Origin: Brachypterus glaber
Lineage: Eukaryota > Arthropoda > Insecta > Coleoptera > Kateretidae
Assembly (NCBI GenBank): GCA_958510825.1
Contig: OY294045.1
Coordinates: 96,160,988-96,224,987, forward strand
Direction of reading: 5' to 3'
DNA: 64,000 bases
Position numbers and translations under genes: made by a program
Notes under the pieces: model-generated
Database searches by the model: none
Told to the model about the DNA's origin: nothing
What the model saw: only the letters and a program-made list of their open reading frames with translations
In this document: one piece after another, positions 32,001 through 44,193 of the stretch
How positions within the stretch are numbered: position 1 is the stretch's first letter
How the letters are laid out: every line of letters begins with the position of its first letter

Positions 32001-35000
32001 AATGGTTTTCCTACGACCTAGGTCGATTCAGGCATAATTATCACTAACTGAATTAATAAATTAAGAAAATTAAGAAACATAACCTCAAATTGTATAATAA
32101 ATTTTTCGTGGTATACAACAATTAAGATAAAAGATAAAATATAGCATAAAATAATGATGGAATCTTAAAATATACCTACCATAGAAAAGGAAGAATTTCT
32201 GAAATACACAAACTTTAGTTCAAAATTTTATAAAAAAACGTTATCCAAGTATCAAAATAAACATGTGGACACCTCTCTATTTTGAAATTCGTTTTAGTTT
32301 AAGGAAAAACAGTAGTTAGATAAGAAAATAAAAGGTACTTTTGGAGATAAGTTGGTTTTAAAACACGATTTTTAGCCCCAACAACTGCAAATATGGTAAT
32401 AATCGTCCTACGCAATACCATAGAGCAAACTCTATGGCAATACATATTTTTTTTACTTATTCAGTCGCATTTACACATGCTTATTATCTATTTGGCAGAA
32501 AATTTATTTTAGAATTTGAGGTTATGTTTCTTAATTTTCTTAGTTTCTTAATTCAGTTTAATGAAGTTATGCCTGAATCGAGCCTTAGTAGTTAGTGCCT
32601 ATTCCCCACCTGTTGCCTATGACAACGGTTGGGAAGTGACTATCAGCTGATTTTACATATCTTCTGTCAGAAAATTAGTAAACGTCAAACACATAACCTC
32701 AAATTGACAAACTAATTTTAAGATAATTTTTGCGTTTTTTTTTTGTTCAGGTGTTAGGTCGTAAGAAAAATAGTAAACGCACCTAGACACAACAATTTCA
32801 GTGCTCACGACAAGAAAATAGCTAGGTAACTTCCTGGTAATTTATATTTTTAAAATCAGAGAGTTATAGAAACTTACCTTGACCATATCAGCCTTTTCTT
32901 TGCCGCACATTGCAAATACGCAGTTTTTGGCATTGTTGATAACTGGGAATGTTAGAGTAACTCTATCAGAAGGTGGTTTAGGTGAGTCAGTAATAGCTGC
33001 TACAAATTTAGTCTTTTCTTCACATAATGGATGGCCAGGGAATAAGGAACAGGTGTGTCCATCAGGTCCCATTCCCAGTAGAAGCATGTCGAATTTTGGG
33101 ACACTTCCTACCGGAAAACATTGGGATAGTCTTTTGGAATAGTCTTCTGCAGCTTCTTCTGCTAAAAATAATAATATGGAAATAGAACAAAAACTAGATG
33201 AAACGTTGCAAGCCCCCTGTCAAAACATCGGCACTATTGTACACTAGAGCCATCTAGTTTGCAAATTTCAAACTAGGTGTTTTGTTTGACTTTAAATTCT
33301 GTATCTTTAAAACATTATATTTCAGCAAAAAACTGTACATAACATTTTTTATAGGGCTTAAAAAGAGCTTTTATTTAAAATATATTTTTTTTGAAATCGG
33401 GTTATAAATATGTGAGATATGCTAAAAAAACCTTTTACTGCTTTAAACGTCAATATCTCGAAAACAATGCGTTTTAGGAAAACGTTGTTTATAACATTTT
33501 TTGACCAATTTAAACTGATCTTTTATGTAAGTGCCAAATTAACCAAATACAATAATAATTGCCTTAATTATAAACAAAAAACGCTAAAAATAGGAGTTTT
33601 ACCCTATTTTTACCCCCTTACGACCGATCGTTTACCCCCAAAATCTAATCAGCTCTTCGAAATACGATATGCAAAATATGCAAAAAACCGCAAGTCGATA
33701 TCTAATGTAGAAATGGAGTTAGAGAGTTTACATAGACAGACGGACGCAAACATTTTTTTTAATTTTTTTTTTTGGTTTAAGGTCCAAACCCCCCTAAACT
33801 TTTTGTTTTGGGGAGATTACTTTTAAAATTTGTAGAATAGACCCTTATAATAAAAGTAATTTTTCCTAAAAAAGTTACGTTAATCGGACAAAAAATAAAA
33901 AAGAAATATTTTTCAAAAAATAAAATAAAAAAAAAATACATTTTTTCTTCAAGCGTACTAAAATGTTCATATTTTATAACTGAACACACTAGTTAGAAGT
34001 GATCTATTTTTTTTACAGTAAAAAATTGAGTTCATTGTTGTACGCTGTAAAAAAAAGTTGGTTAGCAAAACCACCACTGGCGGCAGCAATCTTTGACTTT
34101 GATGACAACCATACTTCAAACTTGTTTGTTTATTATATAAACAGGTCGTTGACTCGAGATTCTGTGCAAAAACGTTGTGTGAAATCGATTAAAAATTATT
34201 GAAGAAGAATATATGGTTTATGCACATACAAATCTCTCCGAAATTGCAAATGCTACATTAGACAAGTTACCATCGAAATCGCGAAAAGTGTACGATTTAG
34301 CCTACAAAAAAAAATTAAATGAGCTAAGGAAGGTTTAAGTTTATTTTGAAAGGGTTTTATTATTTTAATAAAAAAACATACTTTATTACTAAATAAATTA
34401 AATTCAAAATTTATTAAAAAAAAAATATATAGGATGCTTGAAGAAAAAATAGTATGTTTCACTCAAAGGAAAAGTGCTTTTTTTACTCGTACCATCGTTT
34501 TCATAATAAACGCTTACACCTAAAAATGTTACAGATTATATTGAACTTTATCAAGGTCTCTTTGACATTTATTTGTCAAATATTATTATGACATTACTTG
34601 TCAAAATAATTCACATTAGTTATGCCGCAGCTTACAAATTATCAAAAATGTATTATAACAGCAAGAATAAATGACGGGATAAGTGTACGTGAAATAGCCA
34701 CTGAATTAAATGTTGCAAACAGCACTATAATGCGAGCAAAGAAAAAACTTGAGGAAACTGGACAGATTAGCAGAAAGCGGGGTTCTGTTCGAAGTAGAAT
34801 GAGTAGTGCAGAAGAAGATATGCAATTAATGAATTATCTGCGGGAAAACCCTTTCCATGCCGGAGTCAGAGCGAGGGAAGAAACTAACTTTCCTGGGTCA
34901 ATGTCTGAGAACATACTTTTTTTTAATAATTTTTAAATTCAAAATTTGCTGTAAATTATCTGGGAAATTTTGGAAATGATTGGTCAGCGCAAAACAGAAG

Positions 35001-38000
35001 GAAAGAGGCATGCCTTAAAATGAAGAGAAGGCGGAACGAAAGGACTGAAATTTTTTGTGAACACATATTTGGACGATTTATCAAAATTAATGGAGAGCCC
35101 CTAGCACAAGCCCAAAACTTATTTGGGGCTTTCCATGACTCTGTAAGATACTCATAAATAAATAGATAAATAGATAAATAATGCTGAAGAATTACGACAG
35201 GCCATCATTGAGGCTTGGCACGCAAAAATTACACCAAATAACACAAACCAACTGTTAGAATTACAAAGAAATTTTTTTTATTTTTGATATCTTAAAATAA
35301 GTCACTCTTGATGATGTTTTTTTTTTCTTTATATTTTTGAAGACACTATTTTGAAGAAAAAAACATTATCCCATGAACCGTAAGAGTTGTACAAAAAGCG
35401 CTTAGTGTTTTGTGAGTTTAAAATCAAGCAGGGCAAGTTATAAAGAGTGACTTTTTTTGAGATCAAATCAAAAATAAAAAATAAATTCCTGTTTGTAACT
35501 CTATCTGGAGACATACTGTATAAATATCATTTATAATAAAATTTGTTAACCTTTTTGCTTATAAGCATATATGCTTAAAGACAGTTATAGGACTTGCACT
35601 ATATAATATAGACTGTACTTTAACCTTACTTAATTATTACGGAAATGTCAGTGTCAATCTTAGTAAAGTACATATACCACAACTAAAAATTTAAAATGTT
35701 GGGGCACCTCAGGGTTCTGTGATGTGAGCGTTTTCTATGAAAATGATGGTACGTAGTTTCCAGACACCGCTTCGCGTCGTCCGAAAATTCTACAGACTAG
35801 TAAAAAAAGCTTCACTTTTCTTCTTAGTAAAACCATATACTATTTTCTTTAAAGATCTTTTTTTAAAAAACCAAAAATAAAAACAAAAATTAAAAAAAAG
35901 AATAAAATTATAGTTTTTCGATTTTTTTAAAAGTTTAACCCCCAGAACTTTTATTTTTGGGGGGATTACTTTTTTTTGAAAAAAAAAAGTTGCTTGAAAT
36001 TTTTTCATGAAGTGAATATCGTCATCTAAAGGCTCTAACGTCTAACTCCAAAACGTCATATTTTTCAGGAGACGTAAAAAACGATTTAAAACTTAATTAT
36101 AGCAATTTAGAACTTTAAAACTAGCTTGTTCACAGGTAAAAATGTTTGAAATGTGTTAATGTATTTAAAACTTTTCATTGTAATCTATTTTATATAAATT
36201 ATTTGAAAATTAAATTTTAACCACAGAATCTAAATTCACTAATGGTCTAACTCCAAGGGAAGATAAAGGAGGATACCTATCGTATTATATCGCGTAATAT
36301 TATTACAAAAAATTTATATTTTTATATTTAATATATAATATTACTACTAGGTAGGCATAATATATATACATTATTAATGGCAATAATTATAATTATCATC
36401 AAACAGTAAATTAACAAATATTTGAAACGGGATCCCCTGTTGTCGAGAAATAGTTTGACATTAGTGACAGTTCTCATTTAATTGTTTTCTCACAATCATA
36501 TGATGGAGTTAGACACTTAGCGACTTAAAATATTTACATTTTTGCATTTTTTGAGGCTGATATTGGTTTAATGCAACTTTTTTTTTTTGAAGTATGTTGG
36601 TAATCAGATAATGAAGCAAATTTGATAAAAATCTCATTTTTGAAAAATTTGGAGTTGGACAACTAGAGCCTTTAGTGGACGATATCCAAGAATTTTTGTC
36701 TAGGATGATTTTTTGTTTTTTTTTTGAAAATTCAAAACTACCGTATAATACTATTCTATCGCAGGCGCTGTGAATGGTATAATAAGTTAGTGACACGTAG
36801 AGTCCACGGCTGGCAGCAATCAAAGCTCAAGGTTTTTATTTATCAATATGGCAAAAAATTGGAAACTCTGATTTTCGAGAACCAAAACTAATTAAATTAA
36901 AAATTAAATAATACGGCCCTGTGCTTTACCTAAAATGGAATCTACTTTACCGACAGGACGTATTTAAAATTACACGCTTTTAACAGGTGTCACTAAAATT
37001 ATTTAGATAAATTTTAACTAATCTCAAAATTACATCGGCACTTAGTGCTACTAAGAGTGCCGATGTATTGAAATCTTCGCCGAAAAGTCAAAATCTTTGA
37101 CACGCTTTTTTCACATTTCTCGACGTTTTAGACCATTCTGAGTCGAAATCAGTAAAAAAAAAAATTGCGTCCTTCTGTCTGTCTGTCTGGGTGTAAACTC
37201 TCTAACTCCATTTCTACATGAGATATCGACTTGCGGTTTTTTGCATATTGTTTCTTATCGTATTCCGAAGAACTGATTAGATTTTGGGGGTAAACGATTG
37301 AGGGTAAGGGGGTAAAAATAGGGTAAAACTCCTATTTTTAGCGTTTTTTGTTTATAATTAAGGCAATTGTTATTGTATTTGGTTAATTTAGAACTTATAT
37401 AAAAGATAATTTTAAATTGGTCAAAAAATGTTATAAACAACGTTTTCCTAAAACGCATTGTTTTCGAGATATTGGCGTTTAAAGCAGTAAAAGGTTTTTT
37501 TAGTATATCTCACATAACCCAATTTCAAAAAATTATATTTTAAATAAAAGCTCTTTTTAAGCCCTATAAAAAATGTTATATACAGTTTTTTGCTAGAATA
37601 TAATGTTTTAAAGATACAGAATTTAAAATCAAACAAAACACCTAGTTTGAAATTTGTAAACTAGATGGCTCTAGTGTACAATAGTGCCGATTTTTTGACA
37701 GTGTACTTGCAACGTTTCATCTAGTTTATCATCTGAATCATGTACTTTATATTTAAAAAGTTTTACAACTCATTTGATGTAGGCAAGTAAAATAAATATG
37801 TCTACTCACCTGAAACTCCTTGTGAAACTTGAACAAAATTACTTTCTTTTAAACTAATATTTCCAGCCCCGATTAAATGCTTCTTGTAAAATCCAAAAGT
37901 TGAATCGGGATTATCCACCGGCACCATTCGTTCATCGCAAAAGAATATCTTCCACTTTTCAAAATCAGTCTTGATTTTTGGCAGTCCTAAGCTCAAAAAT

Positions 38001-38846
38001 GTAGCCACAGAACCACCTAAAAAGTATGATCTAATAATCTTTTTCTATTTTGCGACTTTTATAAGCTCATAATCACACGCATTTTGCGTGTTCTTATAGG
38101 CCCATAAGAGGTCTCTACTTTTTTTCTTTTGGGTTGGCAACAGACCTGGCCTATCGCTTGACGTTTTCCATGCAAATGTCAATGTCTTTTTCTATTTTGC
38201 GACTCTTATAAGCTCATAATCACACGCATTCTGCGTGTTCTTATAGGCCCATAAGAGGTCTGTGCTTTTTGTTCTTTTGGGTTGGCAACAGACCTGGCCT
38301 ATCGCTTGACGTTTTCCATGCAAATGTCAATGTCGCTTTAAAGTTGAATTTTCTACAAAATTTTGTGTTTAGGTTATTTTTACCATGTTAAAATTGTGGC
38401 TTGGTTAATTTCAGTAAAAAAGAGAAGAGATGACTATAAAATATCATTTGTTCTTAGAATTTTAAACATGGTGTAAACTGTAATGCCAATCCAAAACAAA
38501 AATCCCTAAATTAGTCATCAATTTAAATGTTTTTTTAAATTTTAGAGCAAAATAGAAAAAATTGTATAAAGCACTCGTTTCATAACACGGTTTTAGGGCA
38601 CTAGTACTTTAGAAAACTCGCCGCAAGCGGCTCGTTCTCTAAACTTGTAGTCGTGCGCTAAAAACGTGTTATGAAACTAGTACTTTAATATACTATTATT
38701 GATAAGGAATTTATATTTATTAACTTACCTGAAACACCGAGGTAGAAAACACCATTTTTTTCAATACTGCAGTTAGCAGTGTGGGCCAAAAGTTGGTTAA
38801 GTTTGGTGATAACCTCGTCACGGTTTTCGGCAATTATAATCGACAT
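28903..38846 (-). CDS. PGLS: 6-phosphogluconolactonase, complete four-exon gene
   Basis: Hydrolyses 6-phosphogluconolactone to 6-phosphogluconate, the second step of the oxidative pentose phosphate pathway, in the cytosol. The exons in gene order are 38846-38729, 38016-37810, 33161-32878 and 29013-28903. All introns are GT-AG, phases 1, 1 and 0 fit, and the joined frame is 720 bp (239 aa plus TAA), the usual length for the animal enzyme. Family motifs are intact: FYLGVSGGS (34-42), FFCDERMVP (64-72), DMLLLGMGPDGHTCSLFPG (133-151), FPVINNAKNC (180-189) and RVKPTTGELYWILD (216-229). The start is the ATG giving MSIIIAENRDEVITKL, upstream of which the AT-rich leader carries no family similarity. 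Introns of 712, 4648 and 3864 bp hold several mobile elements, yet no exon is damaged. Confidence 0.97.
29092..29627 (+). repeat. Family A repeat, copy 2
   Basis: The core is bounded by TTTTTTCTATTTTGCGAC and GCAAAATAGAAAAAATT. The palindromic cap (29498-29627) has ACTCACCGCAAGCGGCTCG at its centre. It lies 79 bp upstream of PGLS exon 4 on the gene strand, within intron 3. Confidence 0.75.
29738..31780. repeat. 2.0-kb palindrome in PGLS intron 3
   Basis: The arms of about 670 bp (29738-30400 and 31100-31780) start GGCCGTGTAAACCTGGCCAT and the complement and run through GGGGACCCCCTAGAAAGGTT, ACACCTGTTCTTC and CTTAAGCCGGGAAAATTATT. The 700-bp loop contains AAAT and GTCC microsatellite-like tracts. 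The motif GTTAGTGCC recurs about five times in each arm. It is non-coding. Confidence 0.8.
31785..31975. repeat. Short inverted-repeat element
   Basis: ACGGCTAGTTTGTGAACGAA at the left is mirrored by TTCGTTCACGAACTAGCTAT near 31940-31960. It abuts the 2.0-kb palindrome. Confidence 0.55.
32019..32590. repeat. Inverted-repeat MITE in PGLS intron 3
   Basis: TCGATTCAGGCATAATTA followed by AAGAAACATAACCTCAAATT at the left is mirrored at 32515-32585 with a few mismatches. Confidence 0.65.
32878..33161 (-). CDS. PGLS: PGLS exon 3
   Basis: Acceptor TATTTTTAG, donor GTAAGT. Two bases complete an Ala codon, then 94 codons. It carries the GMGPDGHTCSLFPG active-site loop and FAMCGKEKADMVK. Confidence 0.96.
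33191..33770 (+). repeat. Family X repeat, copy 1
   Basis: AAACTAGATGAAACGTTGCA leads directly into CACTAGAGCCATCTAGTTTG, then a conserved stretch with AATATCTCGAAAACAATGCG and a terminal GACGGACGC tract. An inverted copy lies at 37029-37735, in the same intron. Confidence 0.75.
34622..35280 (+). pseudogene. Broken Tc1-like transposase
   Basis: From ATG 34622 a 104-codon frame reads TNYQKCIITARINDGISVRE, IATELNVANSTIMRAKKKLE and GSVRSRMSSAEEDMQLMNYL: the helix-turn-helix DNA-binding half of a Tc1/mariner-superfamily transposase. The catalytic middle is missing or scrambled after 34936. A C-terminal fragment resumes at about 35180-35280 as AEELRQAIIEAWHAKITPNN, typical of the Tc1 tail. Between them sits a hairpin repeat (35085-35182). 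It lies in PGLS intron 2, antisense to the gene. Confidence 0.7.
35085..35182 (+). repeat. Short hairpin repeat with microsatellite tail, copy 2
   Basis: AATGGAGAGCCCCTAGCAC, then CTTATTTGGGGCTTTCCATG and ACTCTGTAAGATACTC, followed by an AAATAGAT-type tandem tail. It matches the - strand of 24457-24545 and interrupts the Tc1 remnant. Confidence 0.65.
35300..37028. other. PGLS intron 2 interior, AT-rich
   Basis: No exon recognised. An imperfect inverted pair AAGTCACTCTT / AAAGAGTGACTT lies at 35300-35455, and long A/T runs occur near 35800-36000. A TAACTCCAAAACGTC / AGTTGGACAACTAG pair near 36040 and 36650 hints at another decayed element. Confidence 0.4.
37029..37735 (-). repeat. Family X repeat, copy 2
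   Basis: The inverted counterpart of 33191-33770. It retains the far-end hairpin CATCGGCACTTAGTGC...GTGCCGATG (about 37033-37067) that the other intron copy lacks. Confidence 0.75.
37810..38016 (-). CDS. PGLS: PGLS exon 2
   Basis: Acceptor ATACTTTTTAG, donor GTGAGT. Two bases complete the first Gly of the GGS motif, 68 codons follow, and the last base starts an Ala codon. It contains WKIFFCDERMVPVDNPDSTF. Confidence 0.96.
38040..38696 (+). repeat. Family A repeat, copy 3, with internal duplication
   Basis: As at 29.1 kb, but the first 148 bp (TCTTTTTCTATTTTGCGACT to GCAAATGTCAATG) are present twice in tandem (about 38040-38187 and 38188 onward). The palindromic cap is at 38570-38696. It fills nearly the whole of PGLS intron 1, 23 bp from exon 2 and 33 bp from exon 1. 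Confidence 0.75.
38729..38846 (-). CDS. PGLS: PGLS exon 1
   Basis: The initiator ATG at 38846 opens MSIIIAENRDEVITKLNQLL and the exon ends VFYLGVS plus one base before GTAAGT. Confidence 0.95.
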
Positions 38847-38979
38847 TTTAAATTAATTTTAACTGAAGAATCTTGTATAACTTACACTAATATTGGTTTG
38901 TCAAATGGGTTAAATTAGTTGCTAATCCATTAGTGATAAAAATATTTATTTGAACTTAATTAAAAGGTCAATTAACTGT

Positions 38980-38985
38980 CACGTG
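38980..38985. promoter_or_regulatory. CACGTG E-box upstream of PGLS
   Basis: A GTCACGTGAC palindrome about 135 bp before the PGLS start codon, in the likely promoter. Such E-boxes bind basic helix-loop-helix factors; use here is inference. Confidence 0.3.
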
Positions 38986-39636
38986 ACTTTGACATTGAAG
39001 AACGATTCTTTGACAAGTCATTGAAGTTTGATTATAGAAAGTCCAGAGACGGACTTGACTCAAGTATTTAAGGTGCTCTCCATCCAGCGGCGGTTGTTTA
39101 ACAACCGCCTTTGACGGCAGCAGCAAAGCAAAAGTCCTTTTCAATTTCGGTGAACTTACCGGACACAAAAAATAGGACTAGTTTTGCACTAATTTTTCAC
39201 TGTGGTACTAAAATTAACAATTATAAATAAAATTAGATGCGGAAAACGTTGTTTTATTACTAAAAAATAACTTACATGGAGAAAAATGGTAAATAATAAT
39301 TAGTTTTATGAACCGCCATAATATTGCTGACATATTTCACGTGTGTATAGTGATTCGGCGTTGTCAGATTTTAATTTTGATTTAAAGTGTTTTCTTGTAT
39401 TATTCGGAATGATTTCTTGTTTGAAAAATTAACAATATTTTTGCACTGATTTTTGGCTTTATTACTAAAACTTACTGTTTTGAATATAATTAGGTGCGGA
39501 AAATTCAGTTTTTTGTTTTGTTAGAATTTTTATAACAATTTAATGGATGTTGGTTTACGTTAACGTTGGTTTATGTTAATGTTGGTTTACGTTGGTTTTT
39601 TCGTTATTTGGTATTTTTTTAATGGGTCAAAACTAT

Positions 39637-39921
39637 TCCAATAAAACGTGCAGTGACTAATTTGCGAGAGCGTGGTACAGGGCGTAGACCATAATATGGA
39701 TATTATCCATTCGGGTGCGATTCGCGTAATTTCGGTCTAATTCGTCTAAAGTATCTTTGTGGATCTCTGCAGCATAGCATATAGTTAGATATTAGTTGTG
39801 AAGATAGTAGGGGTTACCCCCACCAACATGCAATGTATATAAACCATGACTTGACTAAATAAACCTCAGTTATAATCTACTTATTGTTTTACTTAACATT
39901 AGTCACTGCACGTTTTATTAT
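39637..39921. repeat. 285-bp element with AAAACGTGCAGTGACTAAT ends
   Basis: Perfect 19-bp inverted ends. The interior includes TATATAAACC near 39836 and AATAAA near 39858, reminiscent of an LTR's promoter and poly(A) signal, but the inverted ends argue for a MITE. Confidence 0.55.
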
Positions 39922-40517
39922 ATTTATTATACTGAACTATAAAATATTTTTAATTTTGTTTTTGGATTTTTTGCCACTTTTTAGCGGCATTTTTTTTTCT
40001 GTATAACATCTCTGTCAGAGTGGTAAGAGACTTTTTTTTAACAGCGAATATTTTTATCTGGCACGTGTTAAAAAAAGTTCACGTGGACTGATTCTTACTG
40101 ATTCTAGCCAGTTAACGTTCGACCCTATCAAATCATATTTCACAAAAGATTTAGCCACACCTACAAGGCATTTGTAGCAATAAATATTTACTGGACCGGC
40201 TTTAATTTGTTTTATTTGTGTTCTGTGCATCGAGCTATGTAAGATAAATACGTTTTTAATATAATAAAATTTAATTACGTCCCTGTCTCACATTAATCTG
40301 TTTTAAATGTAAACATTCTACTATAAGTGTGACACCAACTATACCCACTTATACTGTAGAAGTTAAAAGTAGTTAATTGAAATCGTGGTTTAAAGGATTT
40401 TTAAAAGTAATCATGTAGTAATTAACATATATTACAGAAATACATTACAATAAAAAATAATAATAAAAAAATAACAAGTCTTGTAAAATCTATATCTAGG
40501 TATTATCTACCACCAAT

Positions 40518-41337
40518 TCATATCTCAGAGCTCTTATCATCAAGAAGTTCATCTGGTGAATACAATTCAATTTTAAGAAGTTTCATTTCAGCCAGAATTT
40601 GGGCTACATTAATTCCCTTTTGTTCCAATGTGGGTTGTAATTTGATTAATACCGATTGAGCAGTCGTAAAATCATTTTTAGAAATATCTGGACAAAATAC
40701 TTTCTCTTGAGGCATTTCACAATCGGACTCAAACTCGTCAAACATGCTTCTTTAAAAGCAACTTCTGTAGTAATACTTTCAGATTCCATAGGTAATGTGT
40801 CTAATTTAGTTGGACATTTTGAATAGTCAATTATATCAGAATTAAAGGGAAACAGACCACATATCCTAAAACTTTCTTTTATACTTTCACACAATTCATT
40901 ATCTCCTATAATGTTCTTGATAAAAGAACAAAAATCTGATTCAGTTAAAGTGCCACATTCACTTTTCCAGTTGGTCAATGTTTTATCCCATTCACTTTTA
41001 AATGGTTTAAACATACTAGTTTCCGAAGGTTGCAAGATTTCTTCAGTTGGCAAGGCGTAGAGTATAATTTCTTCTTTTATGCAAAACTCACATAAATCAA
41101 AAGTTAACTGAGCCTTGTTGCCGTCGATTAACACCAACACAGGCGTAGGAATACTGTTTTGGATCATCCAAGTGTGTACAGCATTCACTAGATAATCATA
41201 GTAAATTTCTCCATTGCTTAACCCAGATTCTGACTTACCTAAAAACCAACCAGAAGGTACACTATCTGCTATTTTATCTGGTGGATCAATATAAACACCA
41301 CCATAGGATCTAGTATATTTCCATAAGCATTAAACAT
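40518..41337 (-). pseudogene. Array unit 1: C-terminal transposase fragment, frameshifted
   Basis: Encodes the stretch from VNAVHTWMIQNS to the C-terminus but is broken twice: the shared 4-bp deletion near the 5' end and a second frame change near 40740, where TACATGCCCTC of the other units is AACATGCTTC. It ends DELLDDKSSEI. Confidence 0.85.
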
Positions 41338-41752
41338 TGTTAAAACAGTAATATATTTTTTTTTAATTCTTGGTCATTAACTGTTCCAGGGTAGATATAG
41401 GCATTTGTAGCAATAAATATTTACTGGACCTGCTTTAATTTGTTTTATTTGTGTTCTGTGCATCGAGCTATGTAAGATAAATACGTTTTTAATATAATAA
41501 AATTTAATTACGTCCCTGTCTTACATTAATCTGTTTTAAATGTAAACATTCTACTATAAGTGTGACACCAACTATACCCACTTATACTGTAGAAGTTAAA
41601 AGTAGTTAATTGAAATCGTGGTTTAAAGGATTTTTAAAAGTAATCATGTAGTAATTAACATATATTGCAGAATTAATATACAATAAAAAATAATAATGAA
41701 AAAATAACAAAAGTGTTGTAAAATCTATATCCAGGTATTATCTACCAGCAAT

Positions 41753-42560
41753 TCATATCCCAGAGCTCTCATCATCAAGAAGTTCATCTGGTGAATACAA
41801 TTCAATTTTAAGAAGTTTCATTTCAGCCAGAATTTGGGCTACATTAATACCCTTTTGTTCCAATGTGGGTTGTAATTTGATTAATACCGATTGAGCAGTC
41901 GTAAAATCATTTTTAGAAATATCTGGACAAGAAACTTTCTCTTGAGGCATTTCACAATCGGACTCAAACTCGTCATACATGCCCTCTTTAAAAGCAACTT
42001 CTGTAGTAATACTTTCGGATTCCATAGGTAATGTTTCTAATTTAGTTGGACATTTTGAATAGTCAATTATATCAGAATTAAAGGGAAACAGACCACATAT
42101 CCTAAAACTTTCTTTTATACTTTCACACAATTCATTATCTCCTATAATGTTCTTGATAAAAGAACAAAAATCTGATTCAGTTAAAGTGCCAGATTCACTT
42201 TTCCAGTTGGTCAATGTTTTATCCCATTCACTTTTAAATGGTTTAAACATACTAGTTTCCGAAGGTTGCAAGATTTCTTCAGTTGGCAAGGCGTAGAGTA
42301 TAATTTCTTCTTTTATGCAAAACTCACATAAATCAAAAGTTAACTGAGCTTTGTTGCCGTCGATTAACACCAACACAGGCGTAGGAATACTGTTTTGTAT
42401 CATCCAAGTGTGCACAGCATTCACTAGATAATCATAGTAAATTTCTCCATTGCTTAACCCAGATTCTGACTTACCTAAAAACCAACCAGAAGGTACACTA
42501 TCTGCTATTTTATCTGGTGGATCAATATAAACACCACCATAGGATCTAGTATATTTCCAT
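41753..42560 (-). pseudogene. Array unit 2: C-terminal transposase fragment
   Basis: The C-terminal frame is intact from about 42515 downward (through VNAVHTWMIQ, LQPSETSMFKPFK, to DELLDDESSGI). The shared 4-bp deletion breaks it from upstream sequence, and no N-terminal region is present. Confidence 0.85.
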
Positions 42561-42988
42561 AAGCATTAAACATTGTTAAAACAGTAATATAATTTTTTTT
42601 AATTCTTGGTCATTAACTGTTCCAGGGTAGATATAGGCATTTGTAGCAATAAATATTTACTGGACCTGCTTTAATTTGTTTTATTTGTGTTCTGTGCATC
42701 GAGCTATGTAAGATAAATACGTTTTTAATATAATAAAATTTAATTACGTCCCTGTCTTACATTAATCTGTTTTAAATGTAAACATTCTACTATAAGTGTG
42801 ACACCAACTATACCCACTTATACTGTAGAAGTTAAAAGTAGTTAATTGAAATCGTGGTTTAAAGGATTTTTAAAAGTAATCATGTAGTAATTAACATATA
42901 TTGCAGAATTAATATACAATAAAAAATAATAATGAAAAAATAACAAAAGTCTTGTAAAATCTATATCTAGGTATTATCTACCACCAAT

Positions 42989-44047
42989 TCATATCCTAGA
43001 GCTCTCATCATCAAGAAGTTCATCTGGTGAATACAACTCAATTTTAAGAAGTTTCATTTCAGCCAGAATTTGGGCTACATTAATACCCTTTTGTTTCAAT
43101 GTGGGTTGTAATTTGATTAATACCGATTGAGCAGTCGTAAAATCATTTTTGGAAATATCTGGACAAGAAACTTTCTCTTGGGGCATTTCGCAATCGGACT
43201 CAAACTCGTCATACATGCCCTCTTTAAAAGCAACTTCTGTAGTAATACTTTCGGATTCCATAGGTAATGTTTCTAATTTAGTTGGACATTTTGAATAGTC
43301 AATTATATCAGAATTAAAGGGAAACAGACCACATATCCGAAAACTTTCTTTTATACTTTCACACAATTCGTTATCTCCTATAATATTCTTGATAAAAGAA
43401 CAAAAATCTGATTCAGTTAAAGTGCCAGATTCACTTTTCCAGTTGGTCAATGTTTTATCCCATTCACTTTTAAATGGTTTAAATATACTAGTTTCCGAAG
43501 GTTGCAAGATTTCTTCAGATGGTAAGGCGTAGAGTATAATTTCTTCTTTTATGCAAAACTCACATAAATCAAAAGTTAACTGAGCCTTGTTGCCGTCGAT
43601 TAACACCAACACAGGCGTAGGAATACTGTTTTGGATCATCCAAGTGTGTACAGCATTCACTAGATAATCATAGTAAATTTCTCCATTGCTTAACCCAGAT
43701 TCTGACTTACCTAAAAACCAACCAGAAGGTACACTATCTGCTATTTTATCTGGTGGATCAATATAGGGAAACACCACCATAGGATCTAGTATATTTCCAT
43801 ACGCATTAAACATTGTTAAAATGGTAATATATTTTCTTAATTCTTGGTCGTTAACTGTTCCAGGGTAGATATCTTTTTCGTCAGAGAAAAACCTAATTTC
43901 ATCAATAACTAATATTCTTTTAGGATCTGTTAAAATATCCTTACAATAATTTTCATGCAGATAGGATTCTACTTTTTCAAACCACTTTCTGATTTGTTCT
44001 TCCGTTAATCGTTGTTTCGCTTGGCTTTGAGTTTCTTTTTCAATAGT
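42989..44047 (-). pseudogene. Array unit 3: longer fragment with open frame
   Basis: Lacks the 4-bp deletion. The frame is open for about 350 codons, from IEKETQSQAKQRLTEEQIRK at the 5' junction through VIDEIRFFSDEKD and MFNAYGNILDPMVVFP to DELLDDESSRI, so it holds all three putative catalytic positions. It lacks both the helix-turn-helix and any obvious start or promoter. It could be expressed only by splicing or read-through. Confidence 0.8.
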
Positions 44048-44193
44048 TAATTGAAATCGTGGTTTAAAGGATTTTTAAAAGTAATCATGTAGTAATTAAC
44101 ATATATTACAGAATTACTATACAATAAAAAATAATAATGAAAAAATAACAAAAGTCTTGTAAAATCTATATCCAGGTATTATCTACCAGCAAT

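Noticed and set aside
39637..39921. Solo LTR of a retrotransposon
   Set aside because: TATA- and AATAAA-like signals are present, but the ends are 19-bp inverted repeats and no TG...CA ends with direct target duplication were seen.
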